A stretch of DNA of 64,000 nucleotides from Metaclostridioides mangenotii (GTDB taxonomy: Bacteria; Bacillota; Clostridia; Peptostreptococcales; Peptostreptococcaceae), in contig NZ_JAGGJX010000008.1 in the NCBI RefSeq assembly GCF_017873185.1, positions 62,001 to 126,000 of the forward strand, read 5' to 3'. Positions within the stretch are counted from its first letter, which is position 1. Each line of letters starts with the position of its first letter. Both the position numbers and the translations under genes were made by a program. The notes under the pieces are model-generated. The model searched no databases. It saw nothing but the letters and a program-made list of their open reading frames with translations, and was not told where the DNA came from. Below, piece after piece: positions 9,887-19,840 of the stretch.

Positions 9887-10260
9887 TATCTCACCTCACA
9901 GAGATTTTTACTATTAAGATTATTGACATGTTGAATCTATAAAAATACTAAAATTTTATATTTATTATTTATTAAATATTAACTCTACCCGCAACCCTTT
10001 TAAATTTTTCATCTAAATTTTTTAGAAATTCTATACTCAATATATTATTATTGTTGTTAAATTAGATAACGATTCTATATTAAAAATGATCGATTATAAA
10101 CTCAGAATTTAGTATCGGAGCAAATATCTATACGAAATCAAATAAGAATTATATTAAACCGTACTTTTCTAAAATACTAAAGTACAGCAGATGAAGTCTA
10201 TATTAATAAATCTGGTCATCTAACTTCAATTTTTTTAAACATATGTAATTATAAAATAAA
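9887..10260. other. AT-rich intergenic region between prs and pilT
   Basis: About 370 bp upstream of pilT on the minus strand. I see no convincing ORF, RNA or repeat. It must carry the promoter of the pilT run. Several short open stretches in this region are interrupted by stops and look like chance. Confidence 0.5.
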
Positions 10261-10302
10261 AAACCGGCAGTTATAGATAATCCTATAACCGCCGGTTTTT
10301 AT
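10261..10302 (-). terminator. Strong terminator after prs
   Basis: AAACCGGC and GCCGGTTT, each extended by a GTTATAG/CTATAAC arm, form a long hairpin with one bulge pair, followed by T runs on both strands. It terminates glmU-prs on the minus strand and may work both ways. Confidence 0.92.
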
Positions 10303-10315
10303 TTATAAAAATTTA

Positions 10316-11266
10316 TTAAAATAATTTACTTACTGATTCATTTGAGAATATCTTTTGAATAGCATCTCCAAATAGATTAGCAACAGTTTTTATCTTGATC
10401 TTTTCGATTCTCTTCTCTTCAGGTAATTGTATAGTATCAAGTACTATAAGCTCTTTTATGTCTGATTCAGAAATTCTGTCTATAGCAGGTCCTGACAATA
10501 CACCGTGAGTACAACATGCGTAAACGTCTTTAGCTCCAAATTTTTTAAGAGCTTGAGCTGCGTTTACTATAGTCCCAGCTGTATCTATCATATCGTCCAT
10601 AAGTATTACATTTTTACCTTCAACTTCGCCTATTATGTTCATAACTTCACTTACATTTGCCTTTGGTCTTCTCTTATCTATTATAGCTATTGGAACTTCT
10701 CCTTTTAGAGAATTAGCAAACTGTCTAGATCTGGTTACACTTCCTAAGTCCGGTGAAACTACTACTAGATCTTCTATATCCATTTGATTGAAATGATCTG
10801 CTAGTATTTTACCACCAAGTAAGTGATCAAGTGGAATATCGAAATATCCTTGAATTTGAGCAGCATGTAAGTCCATAGTAAGAACTCTATCTGCTCCAGC
10901 CGCTGTGATTAGGTTAGCAACTAGCTTAGCAGTGATAGGATCTCTTGCCTTAGCTTTTCTGTCTTGTCTTGCATATCCATAGTATGGAATAACTGCTGTA
11001 ATTCTTCCTGCTGAAGCCCTTTTAAGTGCGTCTATTATAATTAATAACTCCATTAGGTTGTCATTTACTGGGCTATTAGTTGATTGAACTACGAACATGT
11101 CGCAACCTCTTACAGTTTCGTTCATGTTTAAACATATTTCACCATCGCTGAACTTTCCAACCTCACAATCTAACAATTCAACATCCATGTACTTAGCTAT
11201 CTTACCGGCTAATTCCTTAGATGAATTCCCAGCTATGATTTTAATTTCACTTCCACTAGTATTCAT
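10316..11266 (-). CDS. prs: Ribose-phosphate pyrophosphokinase (PRPP synthetase)
   Basis: A 316-residue class I PRPP synthetase making phosphoribosyl pyrophosphate from ribose-5-phosphate and ATP for nucleotide, His and Trp synthesis. It shows the PRPP-binding signature [13 protein letters not shown], the flexible-loop region [18 protein letters not shown], and the [14 protein letters not shown] block. It follows glmU by 38 bp and precedes a strong terminator, so glmU-prs is an operon, as in Bacillus. AGGAGTT-type SD precedes the ATG. Confidence 0.98.
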   Translation of the reverse strand: MNTSGSEIKIIAGNSSKELAGKIAKYMDVELLDCEVGKFSDGEICLNMNETVRGCDMFVVQSTNSPVNDNLMELLIIIDALKRASAGRITAVIPYYGYARQDRKAKARDPITAKLVANLITAAGADRVLTMDLHAAQIQGYFDIPLDHLLGGKILADHFNQMDIEDLVVVSPDLGSVTRSRQFANSLKGEVPIAIIDKRRPKANVSEVMNIIGEVEGKNVILMDDMIDTAGTIVNAAQALKKFGAKDVYACCTHGVLSGPAIDRISESDIKELIVLDTIQLPEEKRIEKIKIKTVANLFGDAIQKIFSNESVSKLF

Positions 11267-11304
11267 GTATTTAACTCCTCCTGAAAAATTTTAAAACAAC
11301 TATA

Positions 11305-12681
11305 TTATTTATTGCTATCTCTTTTATTCTTTTTTTCTACCCAACCTTCTTTTACCACTTGTCTCTGTCTAGCTATAGCTAGTGCTCCATTTGGTACATC
11401 GTCAGTTATTGTAGAACCTGTTGCAATATAGCCTTTTTCCTCTATTGTAACTGGCGCAACTAGGTTACAGTTTGAACCTACAAATGCTCCATCTTTTACT
11501 ACCGATTTAAATTTATTTTTGCCATCATAGTTTACGAATACTACTCCACAACCTATATTTACATCTTTTCCTACTTCAGCATCGCCTATGTAAGATAAGT
11601 GTGAAGCTTTAGATCCATCGCCTATCTTAGCATTTTTAATTTCTACGAAGTCTCCTATTTTAACGTTATTTCCTATATCTGATTTTGGTCTTAGATATGC
11701 GTAAGGTCCAACATTAGTGTTTTCTCCAACAACACTGTCGACTACAGTAGAATTAATCACTTCTGTATGATTTCCAATCACAGAGTTTGTTATACTTGAA
11801 TTCATACCTATTATACACTCTGAACCTATTTTTGTACTTCCCATAATCATTGCACCTGGATAGATTATAGAATCATTTCCTATCTCTACATCTGATTCTA
11901 TATAAGTAGAATTTACGTCTATTATTGTTACTCCATTTACCATGTGCTTTTCATTTATTCTTCTTCTCATTAACTCTTCAGCTTTTGAAAGCTCTACTCT
12001 CGAGTTAACTCCCATAAGCTCTTCAATTGTAGATCCATTAAATGCACCTACTTTATGTTGTTTATCTCTCATTATTTTTATTGTATCAGTTAAGTAGTAT
12101 TCACCTTGGGCATTGTTATTGTCGATTAAGTCCAAAGCTTCTCTTAAACTCGCTCCCTTGAAACAGTATATACCCGAGTTTATCTCTTTCACCAATTTCT
12201 CGTCTTCACTTGCATCTTTTTGCTCTACTATTTTAAGCAAATCTCCATTTACGTCTCTAATTATTCTACCATAACCCTGTGGATTGTCCACACTTGTTGT
12301 AAGAACTGTTGCATGATATTCGTTATCTATGTGATATGCAAATAGATCCTTTAGAGTATCTTCTTTTATAAGAGGAGTATCTCCACAAAGTACTACTATA
12401 ATGTCTTCATTTTTTATATAGTCTTTAGCTTGCAAAACTGCATGACCTGTTCCAAGTTGTTCTTCTTGTTTGATCGTAGTGCAGTCACTGCCAAGTTGTT
12501 CGTTTACACGATCTGCTTCATGACCTAAAATAACTACAACATCTTTTACCCCAGAATTTTTAGAAACACCGATAACGTGGTTTACCATCTCTTTACCACA
12601 TACTTTATGTATCACCTTTGGATGTTTTGACTTCATTCTCGTTCCTTTGCCTGCAGCAAGGATAATAGCTTTAAAGTTCAT
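11305..12681 (-). CDS. glmU: Bifunctional UDP-GlcNAc pyrophosphorylase / glucosamine-1-P acetyltransferase
   Basis: 458 residues with two domains: a uridyltransferase (AIILAAGKGTRMKS, with KVIHKVCGKEM) and a C-terminal left-handed beta-helix of hexapeptide repeats ending with the acetyltransferase block (GDFVEIKNAKIGDGSKASHL). It makes UDP-GlcNAc for peptidoglycan. An ATG exists 21 bp upstream, but the ATG at 12681 has GGAGTG about 8 bp ahead and gives the usual N-terminus, so I prefer it. It is followed by prs. Confidence 0.97.
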   Translation of the reverse strand: MNFKAIILAAGKGTRMKSKHPKVIHKVCGKEMVNHVIGVSKNSGVKDVVVILGHEADRVNEQLGSDCTTIKQEEQLGTGHAVLQAKDYIKNEDIIVVLCGDTPLIKEDTLKDLFAYHIDNEYHATVLTTSVDNPQGYGRIIRDVNGDLLKIVEQKDASEDEKLVKEINSGIYCFKGASLREALDLIDNNNAQGEYYLTDTIKIMRDKQHKVGAFNGSTIEELMGVNSRVELSKAEELMRRRINEKHMVNGVTIIDVNSTYIESDVEIGNDSIIYPGAMIMGSTKIGSECIIGMNSSITNSVIGNHTEVINSTVVDSVVGENTNVGPYAYLRPKSDIGNNVKIGDFVEIKNAKIGDGSKASHLSYIGDAEVGKDVNIGCGVVFVNYDGKNKFKSVVKDGAFVGSNCNLVAPVTIEEKGYIATGSTITDDVPNGALAIARQRQVVKEGWVEKKNKRDSNK

Positions 12682-12714
12682 TTGTTCACTCCATTCAATC
12701 AAATTTTACTTTTT

Positions 12715-12753
12715 TATTTGATAGATTATTCTCCTATGTATTTGATAGATTAT
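12715..12753 (-). repeat. Two 15-bp direct repeats upstream of glmU
   Basis: TATTTGATAGATTAT occurs at 12715-12729 and again at 12739-12753, a 24-bp period, in the leader or promoter region of glmU-prs. This could be a tandem regulator site or chance in AT-rich DNA. Confidence 0.4.
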
Positions 12754-12902
12754 ATTTATATAAACTGATTTATTTTAGGGCATTTAATAAGCTTTTTAAC
12801 CTTATATCTTATCATGTTAGTTCATTTATTAAACGTCCTTCTTCGGTATATTCATTAATAATATAGCATTTTTTTAATTAAAAGTACACATGGAAATAGA
12901 AA

Positions 12903-12929
12903 AAAGGACCTTATCATACAGGTCCTCTA
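12903..12929 (-). terminator. Terminator after spoVG
   Basis: On the minus strand AGGACC and GGTCCT form a stem with a TGTATGATAA-like loop, followed by TTTTTTC. It lies about 30 bp after the spoVG stop. Confidence 0.85.
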
Positions 12930-12957
12930 GATATTCTAGTGATTAATAATTGTATTA

Positions 12958-13236
12958 TTATTCAGCAGCTACTTCTAATTGAGCTATTGATTCTTGGTAA
13001 GCTTCTAAAACGGCATCTTCTAATATTTGTCTCATTTCTGCATTTATCGGATGCGCAATATCTCTAAAATTACCTTCGCCTACTTTTCTACTTGGCATTG
13101 CTATAAAAAGACCGTTGTGGCCTTCTATAACCTTGATGTCATGCACTACAAATAAATTATCAAAAGTGATAGAAACTATGCATTTCATCTTGCCTTCATC
13201 TGTTACTTTCCTTACTCTTACGTCAGTTATTTTCAT
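12958..13236 (-). CDS. spoVG: SpoVG RNA/DNA-binding regulator
   Basis: A 92-residue SpoVG protein ([43 protein letters not shown]). It is a small conserved nucleic-acid-binding regulator of sporulation septation and, in other Firmicutes, of capsule and virulence genes. GAAGGGGGATATTTTAGT precedes the ATG, a strong SD. It is monocistronic here, with a terminator behind it and purR upstream on the same strand. Confidence 0.98.
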   Translation of the reverse strand: MKITDVRVRKVTDEGKMKCIVSITFDNLFVVHDIKVIEGHNGLFIAMPSRKVGEGNFRDIAHPINAEMRQILEDAVLEAYQESIAQLEVAAE

Positions 13237-13375
13237 ACTAAAATATCCCCCTTCAATTTTGACAGAAATTTAATTTATATTAATGCGAATTAGATAATAT
13301 AAACCGTTTTTTAAAAGATTCTATAAAAACTTGGGATATCCTTTTTATTTTGGGAAATTTATTTAATTTTTTTTA

Positions 13376-14308
13376 TTATTCTTCAAAATCTCCATTTTCG
13401 ATAGAGTTTTCAGGTCGATTTTCAACTATTTCGGCTATTTCTTCTAAATCGTCTATTTCTTGAGAATTGAATTTACCATTCTCATCTGCTTTGTATTCAT
13501 CTTTAAATGTCTTTAAATTTGGCTCAACAGTTATTACATCATCTTCTACATTTAGTTGGATAAGTGATATATAATCGTCTACAAGTTTATCCTTTGGTGT
13601 AGCTTTTGATATAAATACTCCTGTACCTATAACCTCTGCTCCAAATTCATTCATTAGGTCTATCATTCCTCTGATAGTTCCTCCACCCCTCATAAAGTCG
13701 TCTATGATGATAACTTTACTGTTCGGCTTTAGAGCTCTTCTCGGAAGACTCATGCTCTCGACTTGCGAGCTGTTTCCACTTACATAAGTAGTACTAAGAG
13801 TTGGTCCTTCAGATACTTTTGTATCCTTTCTAATTATTACTAGCGGTAAATTCATCGCCTTAGCAGTCATTGAAGCCATAGGAATTCCCTTTGTCTCCAT
13901 AGTGACTACATAGTTAGCCTCTTCGTAATCTATATTTGATGCAAAGATCTTACCTACCTTAGCTGCTATAGTTGGATCGTAGATTAAGTCTACTAAGTAA
14001 AGAAAACCTCCTGAAAGGATTCTAGACTGATCATCTATTTTGTTACAAAGCTCCATAAGCACTTGGTTGTTTTCCTCAACCGATGTCTTTGGAATATACT
14101 TGACTCCACCAGCAGCTCCAGATATAGTTATAACCTTACCTAGTTGTAATTTTTCAAAAACATTTTTAACTACCAACAAATCTTCACTTATAGTAGATTT
14201 GGCTGCATTAAATTTATCTGTAAAATAACCTAGTGTATAAGTTCTATTTGGATTGTCGGATAATATCTTTACAATAGCTCCTATTCTCTCTGTTCGTTTG
14301 AATTTCAT
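13376..14308 (-). CDS. purR: Purine operon repressor PurR
   Basis: A 310-residue PurR of the Gram-positive type. It has an N-terminal winged helix (RTERIGAIVKILSDNPNRTY, then KSTISEDL) and a phosphoribosyltransferase-like domain with the PRPP loop VIIIDDFMRGGGT, which senses PRPP. It represses purine synthesis genes at PurBoxes. About 25 residues longer than the Bacillus protein because of a C-terminal acidic tail (IDDLEEIAEIVENRPENSIE). Divergent from murC; a PurBox-like site lies between them. Confidence 0.96.
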   Translation of the reverse strand: MKFKRTERIGAIVKILSDNPNRTYTLGYFTDKFNAAKSTISEDLLVVKNVFEKLQLGKVITISGAAGGVKYIPKTSVEENNQVLMELCNKIDDQSRILSGGFLYLVDLIYDPTIAAKVGKIFASNIDYEEANYVVTMETKGIPMASMTAKAMNLPLVIIRKDTKVSEGPTLSTTYVSGNSSQVESMSLPRRALKPNSKVIIIDDFMRGGGTIRGMIDLMNEFGAEVIGTGVFISKATPKDKLVDDYISLIQLNVEDDVITVEPNLKTFKDEYKADENGKFNSQEIDDLEEIAEIVENRPENSIENGDFEE

Positions 14309-14483
14309 AATAATATCCTCCTACGACTTCCCTTTCAAGTGAGTATTAATTATAATGCATATCTATGCCAAATATGGTATAATATTGTCTATGATTTTTA
14401 TTGTAATAACTAGCATAAGAACATAAATATACTATATTATATTATTGTTTAATTTAGTGTTAATTATAAGCTCGATTTATATT

Positions 14484-14496
14484 AATATCGAACATT
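14484..14496 (+). promoter_or_regulatory. PurBox-like site between purR and murC
   Basis: AATATCGAACATT matches the PurR box pattern AWWWCCGAACWWT with one mismatch. Only a single half-site was found, whereas strong sites are usually paired, so this is weak. Confidence 0.25.
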
Positions 14497-14562
14497 ATAT
14501 TATTATACCATAAAAAAAGTTCATCTTGTAGGACTTTAATAAAAAAAGGATGGTGATTTTAT

Positions 14563-15912
14563 ATGAATATACATTTTATCGGAATCGGTGGAATAAGCAT
14601 GAGTGCTCTTGCAGAAATTTGTCTTAATAAAGGCTACACTGTGTCAGGATCTGATATGACAGAATCGTATTTACTAGAAAAACTTAGAAATCAAGGCGCA
14701 AAAATATTTGTAGGACAAAAAAGAGAAAATATAGCCGATGACATAAACATGGTTGTATATACAGCAGCTATTCATCAAGATAATGAAGAATTAATGGCTG
14801 CAAAAGAAAAAAATATACTAATAATGAATAGAGCAGCATTCTTAGGACAGATAATGAGAGAGTACAAAAACTCTATCGCTGTTTCTGGAACACATGGTAA
14901 AACAACAACTACATCAATGTTGTCTACACTGTTTGAATTAGCAGATTTAGATCCTACAATCTTAGTTGGAGGAAATTTAAGTTCAATAGGCGGAAATGTA
15001 AGAATTGGTAATTCTAATCACTTCATAACTGAAGCATGCGAGTACGTTGATAGTTTCCTAAATTTCAATCCTAAAATAGCATTAGTGTTAAATATAGAAG
15101 AAGATCACCTAGATTATTTTTCAGGCATAGACGAAATAAAAGCATCATTCAATAAATTCGGTAAATTACTTCCTAATGATGGCTACTTTATTATAAATGG
15201 CGACGACGAAAATACAAAAGATATTTTATACGATGTAAAAGCACAAACAATAAAATATGGAAGAGATTTAGATAATGATGCTATAATCAAAAATATCCAC
15301 TTTACAGACGATGGGTATGGCGTATTTGATATACTTTACAACCACGTAAGTCTAGGTACGTTTGAATTATCTGTTCCAGGACTTCACAATATCTACAATG
15401 CTACTGCTGCTATAATAACAGGATTAATTTCAGGTATAGATGTAGAAATATGTAGAGAAAATATAAAAAAATACAAAGGTGTTGGCAGAAGATTTGAAAA
15501 AAAAGGACTATACTATAACACTCTAGTAATAGATGATTACGCTCATCATCCTACAGAAATAAAAGCTACTTTAGCTGCTGCTAAAAAGCTTAAAAAATTA
15601 AAACTATGGTGTATATTCCAACCACATACATACACAAGAACAAAAACTTTAATAAACGACTTTGCAGAGGCATTCTATGCTGCTGATAAAGTGATAATAA
15701 CTGATATATACGCTGCTAGGGAAAAAGATCCAGGGGATATACACTCTAACGATCTAGTTGAGAAACTTTACCAAAACAACGTTGATGCAATATATATTAA
15801 AGAGTTTGAAGACATAGCTCAATATATCCGCGACAATGTAGATGATAACGACCTTGTCATCACTTGTGGCGCAGGCCCAATATTTAAAGTTGCTGAAATG
15901 CTAGTTAAATAG
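14563..15912 (+). CDS. murC: UDP-N-acetylmuramate--L-alanine ligase
   Basis: 449 residues. MurC adds L-Ala to UDP-MurNAc, the first peptide step of peptidoglycan synthesis. The Rossmann start [15 protein letters not shown], the ATP loop [12 protein letters not shown], the [10 protein letters not shown] motif and [10 protein letters not shown] are present. AAAGGATGG lies about 8 bp upstream. It is the only plus-strand gene of the left part, diverging from purR and ending in a bidirectional terminator. Placement beside purR is shared with Peptostreptococcaceae, from memory. Confidence 0.97.
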   Translation: MNIHFIGIGGISMSALAEICLNKGYTVSGSDMTESYLLEKLRNQGAKIFVGQKRENIADDINMVVYTAAIHQDNEELMAAKEKNILIMNRAAFLGQIMREYKNSIAVSGTHGKTTTTSMLSTLFELADLDPTILVGGNLSSIGGNVRIGNSNHFITEACEYVDSFLNFNPKIALVLNIEEDHLDYFSGIDEIKASFNKFGKLLPNDGYFIINGDDENTKDILYDVKAQTIKYGRDLDNDAIIKNIHFTDDGYGVFDILYNHVSLGTFELSVPGLHNIYNATAAIITGLISGIDVEICRENIKKYKGVGRRFEKKGLYYNTLVIDDYAHHPTEIKATLAAAKKLKKLKLWCIFQPHTYTRTKTLINDFAEAFYAADKVIITDIYAAREKDPGDIHSNDLVEKLYQNNVDAIYIKEFEDIAQYIRDNVDDNDLVITCGAGPIFKVAEMLVK

Positions 15913-15936
15913 TAGTTGTTAACATAAAAATAAATA

Positions 15937-15996
15937 AAAGCTCCCCCAAGTAATTAATAAGACCAAAATGTCTTACTATAGGGGGAGCTTTTTTGT
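15937..15996. terminator. Bidirectional terminator between murC and P-type ATPase
   Basis: AAAAGCTCCCCC (15937-15948) pairs perfectly with GGGGGAGCTTTT (15981-15992), with T runs on both strands. It serves the convergent murC and ATPase genes. Confidence 0.95.
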
Positions 15997-16005
15997 TTAG
16001 AGCAT

Positions 16006-18597
16006 TTACTTCACATTGCAAATTCGATTACATTTTAGCCCATAATTATCTATATATTTTCCAATTTCTGCAACTGTAGTTGGAATAACTGATAGTGCAA
16101 TAACAATAAACCAGTGGCTTATTCCTATTCCTGTCAATCCAAATATGCCTCCAATAGGTGGAATTACTACAAGAAGTACTAGTGCAAACATCATACCAAC
16201 GGCACTAATTACTAATGGCCAGTTGTCGCTAAGTGTACGTTCAAATAATGATTTTCTACTTCGTACAGTAAAAATATGCATTATAGATGTTAATCCTAAT
16301 ACTAGAAATGCCATAGTTTGACCTATCATAGCCGATGAATCTATTCCACTTATAAAGCTAGTGGACATCCCAACATAGTAAGCGATAAGTACTACTATGG
16401 AACATATTATAGTTTGTCGTCCAATTACTTTCATTAAACCTCCACTAAATATACTCTCTTCTCGCTTTACAGGAGCATTTGTCATAATCCTCGGATCAGA
16501 TGTCTCTTTAGCAAGTTGAAGTCCAGGTATACCATCTCCAAGTACATTTATTAGCAGTAACATAACCGGTGTTACTAAAACACCCCAACCTACTATTTGA
16601 GCGAAAAGCATAACAAGGATTTCTGAAAGGTTACATACTAATAAGAAGTATATAGTCTTACGTATATTTGAGTATACATTACGCCCTTCATGTACTGCTT
16701 CAACTATTGTAGCAAAATTATCGTCAGTTAATACAATATCTGATGCACTTTTAGCAACCTCTGTTCCAGCATTACCCATGGCAACCCCAACATCAGCAGC
16801 TTTTAAAGCAGGTGCATCATTTACTCCATCTCCTGTCATTGCAACTACTTCTCCATTTTTCTGCCAAGCCTTTACTATTCTAATTTTGTCTTCAGGTGAA
16901 ACCCTAGCATAGACAGAATAATCTTTTACTGTATTAAAAAGTTCATCATCAGACATTTCTGATAATTGCGATCCTGTCAATACCTTTTGTCCCTCTGGCA
17001 ATATACCTATTTCTCTTGCAATTGCCCCAGCTGTTGCCGCATGATCTCCTGTAATCATAACAGTACGTATACCGGCCTTTTTTGCAGTTTCTATGGCCTT
17101 AGCTGCCTCTGGTCTCGGCGGATCAATTAAACCAATCATGCCTAATAGGTCAAGATCCTGTTCAATCTCCTCTATGTTGTCTTCTGATGGAAGATTTTCA
17201 ATATGCTTTATTCCTATAGCTATTACTCTTAGAGCATCTTCAGCAAATGAATCATGTACTTCCTTAATCTTAATATCTAAATTTGGTTTCGAATGGTTTA
17301 AAGGTATTCTGTCTAAAGCTCCTTTGGTTAGCACAATATAGCCATCACTAGGATCCTTTAGTACTACAGTCATCATTTTACGCTCAGAAGAGAAAGGTAT
17401 CTCTGCTACCTTATGATAATTTTCCTCTATTTCTGATTTTTTTATTCCTTTTTTATTTAAAAGACGCATTATTGCGATTTCGGTGGGATTACCTATGAAC
17501 TGAGGTGTACCATCTTCCCCAATTTCAACGGTTGCATTACTGGCTAAAGCCAGCATCTTCAAGAATACGAGCTGTGTATCATCAAACTCATCTAAGTCAC
17601 TAAATGGTTCATTTCCTACCATACAAAGTCGTTTAATATTCATTTGATTTTGTGTAAGTGTTCCTGTTTTGTCGGAGCATATAACTGATGTGCTTCCCAA
17701 TGTTTCCACTGCAGGTAATTTTCGAATCAAAGCATTTTTTCCAACCATGTTTTTTACACCATGAGATAAAGATAATGTTACTATTAGATTCAACGTCTCT
17801 GGAACTGCAGCAACTGCCAAGGCAACTGCCATTAATACCATACTCCAAAAATCCTCTCCCTGACGCATACCTATAGCGAATAAGAAAACCGCAGAAACAA
17901 TAGCAATACAGCTAATAGTTTTACCAACTTTATCTAATCTCTTTTGTAAAGGTGTCTTATCATGTTTTGTATTGCCCAAAAATCCTGCAATTCGTCCAAT
18001 TTGAGTATTCATACCAGTTGATGTTACTACAGCAGTTCCACGCCCTGCAGTTACAAGGCAACCTGAAAATAACATATTTATCTGATCACCAATAGGAGTC
18101 TTCCCTGATAATTTAGCTGTAGGATCTTTTTCAGATGGATCACTTTCTCCAGTAAGAGAAGATTCATCCACTTCAAGTCCTATGCTTTCTATCAATCTAG
18201 CATCAGCTGGAACAAGCGATCCAGATTCTAGTATAACAACATCACCTGGTACAAGTTCGGATGCTTCAATTTGTTGCTGAATTCCTTCACGTATCACAAT
18301 ACATGTTGGACTATTTAAATCCGCCAATGCCTCGAGTGCCCTCTCTGCTTTTCCCTCTTGCGTTATAGCTAGTATCAAGTTCATAATTACAATTGATACA
18401 ATAACTAATGGTTCAATAAATCCATGCCCATTTCTTATAGCTAACATAAACGATAAGGCAGCGGCCATTATTAATATAATTGTTGATACATCTTTTAAAT
18501 GCCTGAGAATTGTTTTTCCGAGCCCATCTTTTTCTTGCTCTGCAAACACATTTTTTCCGTATTCAATCTGTCTGCTCTCTACAATCTCTTGAGACAT
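16006..18597 (-). CDS. Cation-translocating P-type ATPase (P2, calcium-type)
   Basis: 863 residues from the ATG at 18597. The actuator TGES is at 149-152, the phosphorylation motif DKTGTLT at 309-315, then TGDHAATA, MTGDGVNDAPALK and six C-terminal membrane helices. It resembles PMCA/SERCA-type pumps, but the M4 motif reads VPETLN instead of PEGLP, so the ion is uncertain. The frame stays open 23 codons upstream and encodes the family-typical start (ELSAEEVINKFEVNLESG), so the true N-terminus is earlier. An SD (18674-18680) is spaced for an ATT at 18666. Likely co-transcribed with the upstream MarR gene. Confidence 0.9.
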   Translation of the reverse strand: MSQEIVESRQIEYGKNVFAEQEKDGLGKTILRHLKDVSTIILIMAAALSFMLAIRNGHGFIEPLVIVSIVIMNLILAITQEGKAERALEALADLNSPTCIVIREGIQQQIEASELVPGDVVILESGSLVPADARLIESIGLEVDESSLTGESDPSEKDPTAKLSGKTPIGDQINMLFSGCLVTAGRGTAVVTSTGMNTQIGRIAGFLGNTKHDKTPLQKRLDKVGKTISCIAIVSAVFLFAIGMRQGEDFWSMVLMAVALAVAAVPETLNLIVTLSLSHGVKNMVGKNALIRKLPAVETLGSTSVICSDKTGTLTQNQMNIKRLCMVGNEPFSDLDEFDDTQLVFLKMLALASNATVEIGEDGTPQFIGNPTEIAIMRLLNKKGIKKSEIEENYHKVAEIPFSSERKMMTVVLKDPSDGYIVLTKGALDRIPLNHSKPNLDIKIKEVHDSFAEDALRVIAIGIKHIENLPSEDNIEEIEQDLDLLGMIGLIDPPRPEAAKAIETAKKAGIRTVMITGDHAATAGAIAREIGILPEGQKVLTGSQLSEMSDDELFNTVKDYSVYARVSPEDKIRIVKAWQKNGEVVAMTGDGVNDAPALKAADVGVAMGNAGTEVAKSASDIVLTDDNFATIVEAVHEGRNVYSNIRKTIYFLLVCNLSEILVMLFAQIVGWGVLVTPVMLLLINVLGDGIPGLQLAKETSDPRIMTNAPVKREESIFSGGLMKVIGRQTIICSIVVLIAYYVGMSTSFISGIDSSAMIGQTMAFLVLGLTSIMHIFTVRSRKSLFERTLSDNWPLVISAVGMMFALVLLVVIPPIGGIFGLTGIGISHWFIVIALSVIPTTVAEIGKYIDNYGLKCNRICNVK

Positions 18598-18762
18598 TCC
18601 ACTTTCAAGGTTAACCTCGAACTTATTTATTACTTCCTCTGCGCTTAATTCATAAAATCTAATAATACATCATTCCCTTCAATTAATTTTCTGTAATCTA
18701 AATTTATTACATAGAATCTCTACCTATATCTTTAATAGAAAAGCAGGAATTACCTGCTCTTT

Positions 18763-19218
18763 CTATCGCTTCGATTCTTCTGGGAGGTTTCGGCATACTT
18801 TTGCCAATAGATTCATCAACATATCTTTTTCCTCCTGAGTCAAACCACATTGAAGCGCTTGTTCAACATTAGAAAATACACTTCTAACTTCCTTTACGAG
18901 CCTTTCTCCTTTATCTGTCACAGTTAACACCATGGCTCTAGCGTCATCTTTTCGAGTTGTGCGGATAATATAACCTTTTTCCTCTAATCCCCTTAAAATG
19001 CTAGTAACAGACGGTCCTTTCAGATGCATAAAATCCTCTAAAAATCGTCGACTTATTTCAGTACCATCCATGATACTATCATAGATTACACTCAGAAGGC
19101 GTCCCTGCTGATTTGTAATTTCAAGCGATTTTAGAGTTTGATCACCCATATAGTAAAGTTCATGAGAGATATTTCTAATGTAATACCCCAAAGTTTCATC
19201 TTTACTTCTTCCAACCAT
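18763..19218 (-). CDS. MarR-family transcriptional regulator
   Basis: A 151-residue winged-helix regulator with the MarR DNA-binding core (ISRRFLEDFMHLKGPSVTSI, LRGLEEKGYI, then RTTRKDDARAMVLTVTDKG). It lies about 90 bp upstream of the P-type ATPase on the same strand, so it probably autoregulates and controls the pump. The ligand is unknown. Standard length, no defects. Confidence 0.9.
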   Translation of the reverse strand: MVGRSKDETLGYYIRNISHELYYMGDQTLKSLEITNQQGRLLSVIYDSIMDGTEISRRFLEDFMHLKGPSVTSILRGLEEKGYIIRTTRKDDARAMVLTVTDKGERLVKEVRSVFSNVEQALQCGLTQEEKDMLMNLLAKVCRNLPEESKR

Positions 19219-19840
19219 ATTATTTCACCTCTTGATATTTACAGCCAATCTTTGTTACATAGATACACTAAACAAATACTCTATTTATAAGCAATTATTT
19301 ATCATAAATATAATTTTAAAAAATCTAATATTTTGGTATGTGTTTAGTTTAATCAATCAGAGAAATGGCATTGATATAGTAATCTTTAAGTTTAATATAC
19401 AAACGGAGAAATCTCAATACTTTTGTTTATATGTGCATATATTTTTATCTAATTTCATTCAATCTATCCTGATTGATAGATATTTATAGTCCGTTTAATT
19501 GGTAGATACACTACGTAGATTACCTACTTAGTTTAACATTTTTATTTTTATATGTCAATATTTCTTCATTAATCCTTACAAAAATAAAGTTTTTTCCAAT
19601 AAAACTCTATTAAATAATGGTTTAACTAAAATAAGGAACTAACCTAAAAATCTATACTACTGCCTTTGGTAGATAAAACACCAAAAATAGTTTTCAGGTT
19701 AGTTCCTTTTAATTTTATAATTTTCTTTAAGTTTTATAATATAACTTCTTAAAATCTACATTGAGTTTACAATATATCTTCTTAAAGTTTACTTTTTAAG
19801 TAATATTATTTGTCAAATTGTATAAAGTAATTGATGTTGT
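19219..19840. other. Intergenic region with a 76-bp inverted repeat
   Basis: About 620 bp without a supportable gene. The plus frame at 19232-19489 has no homology I recognise and a poor SD. The marR promoter must lie near 19230-19560. The only structure is the inverted repeat listed separately. Confidence 0.5.
19633..19708. repeat. Inverted repeat with 13-bp arms
   Basis: AAGGAACTAACCT (19633-19645) is mirrored by AGGTTAGTTCCTT (19696-19708). A smaller CTACTGCCTTTGGTAG hairpin sits inside the 50-nt loop. T runs follow both arms. It may be the map terminator (minus strand) or a small mobile-element relic. Confidence 0.55.

Noticed and set aside
19232-19489. Plus-strand frame of 85 codons upstream of marR
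   Set aside because: No SD, composition of random AT-rich DNA, sits in the marR promoter region.
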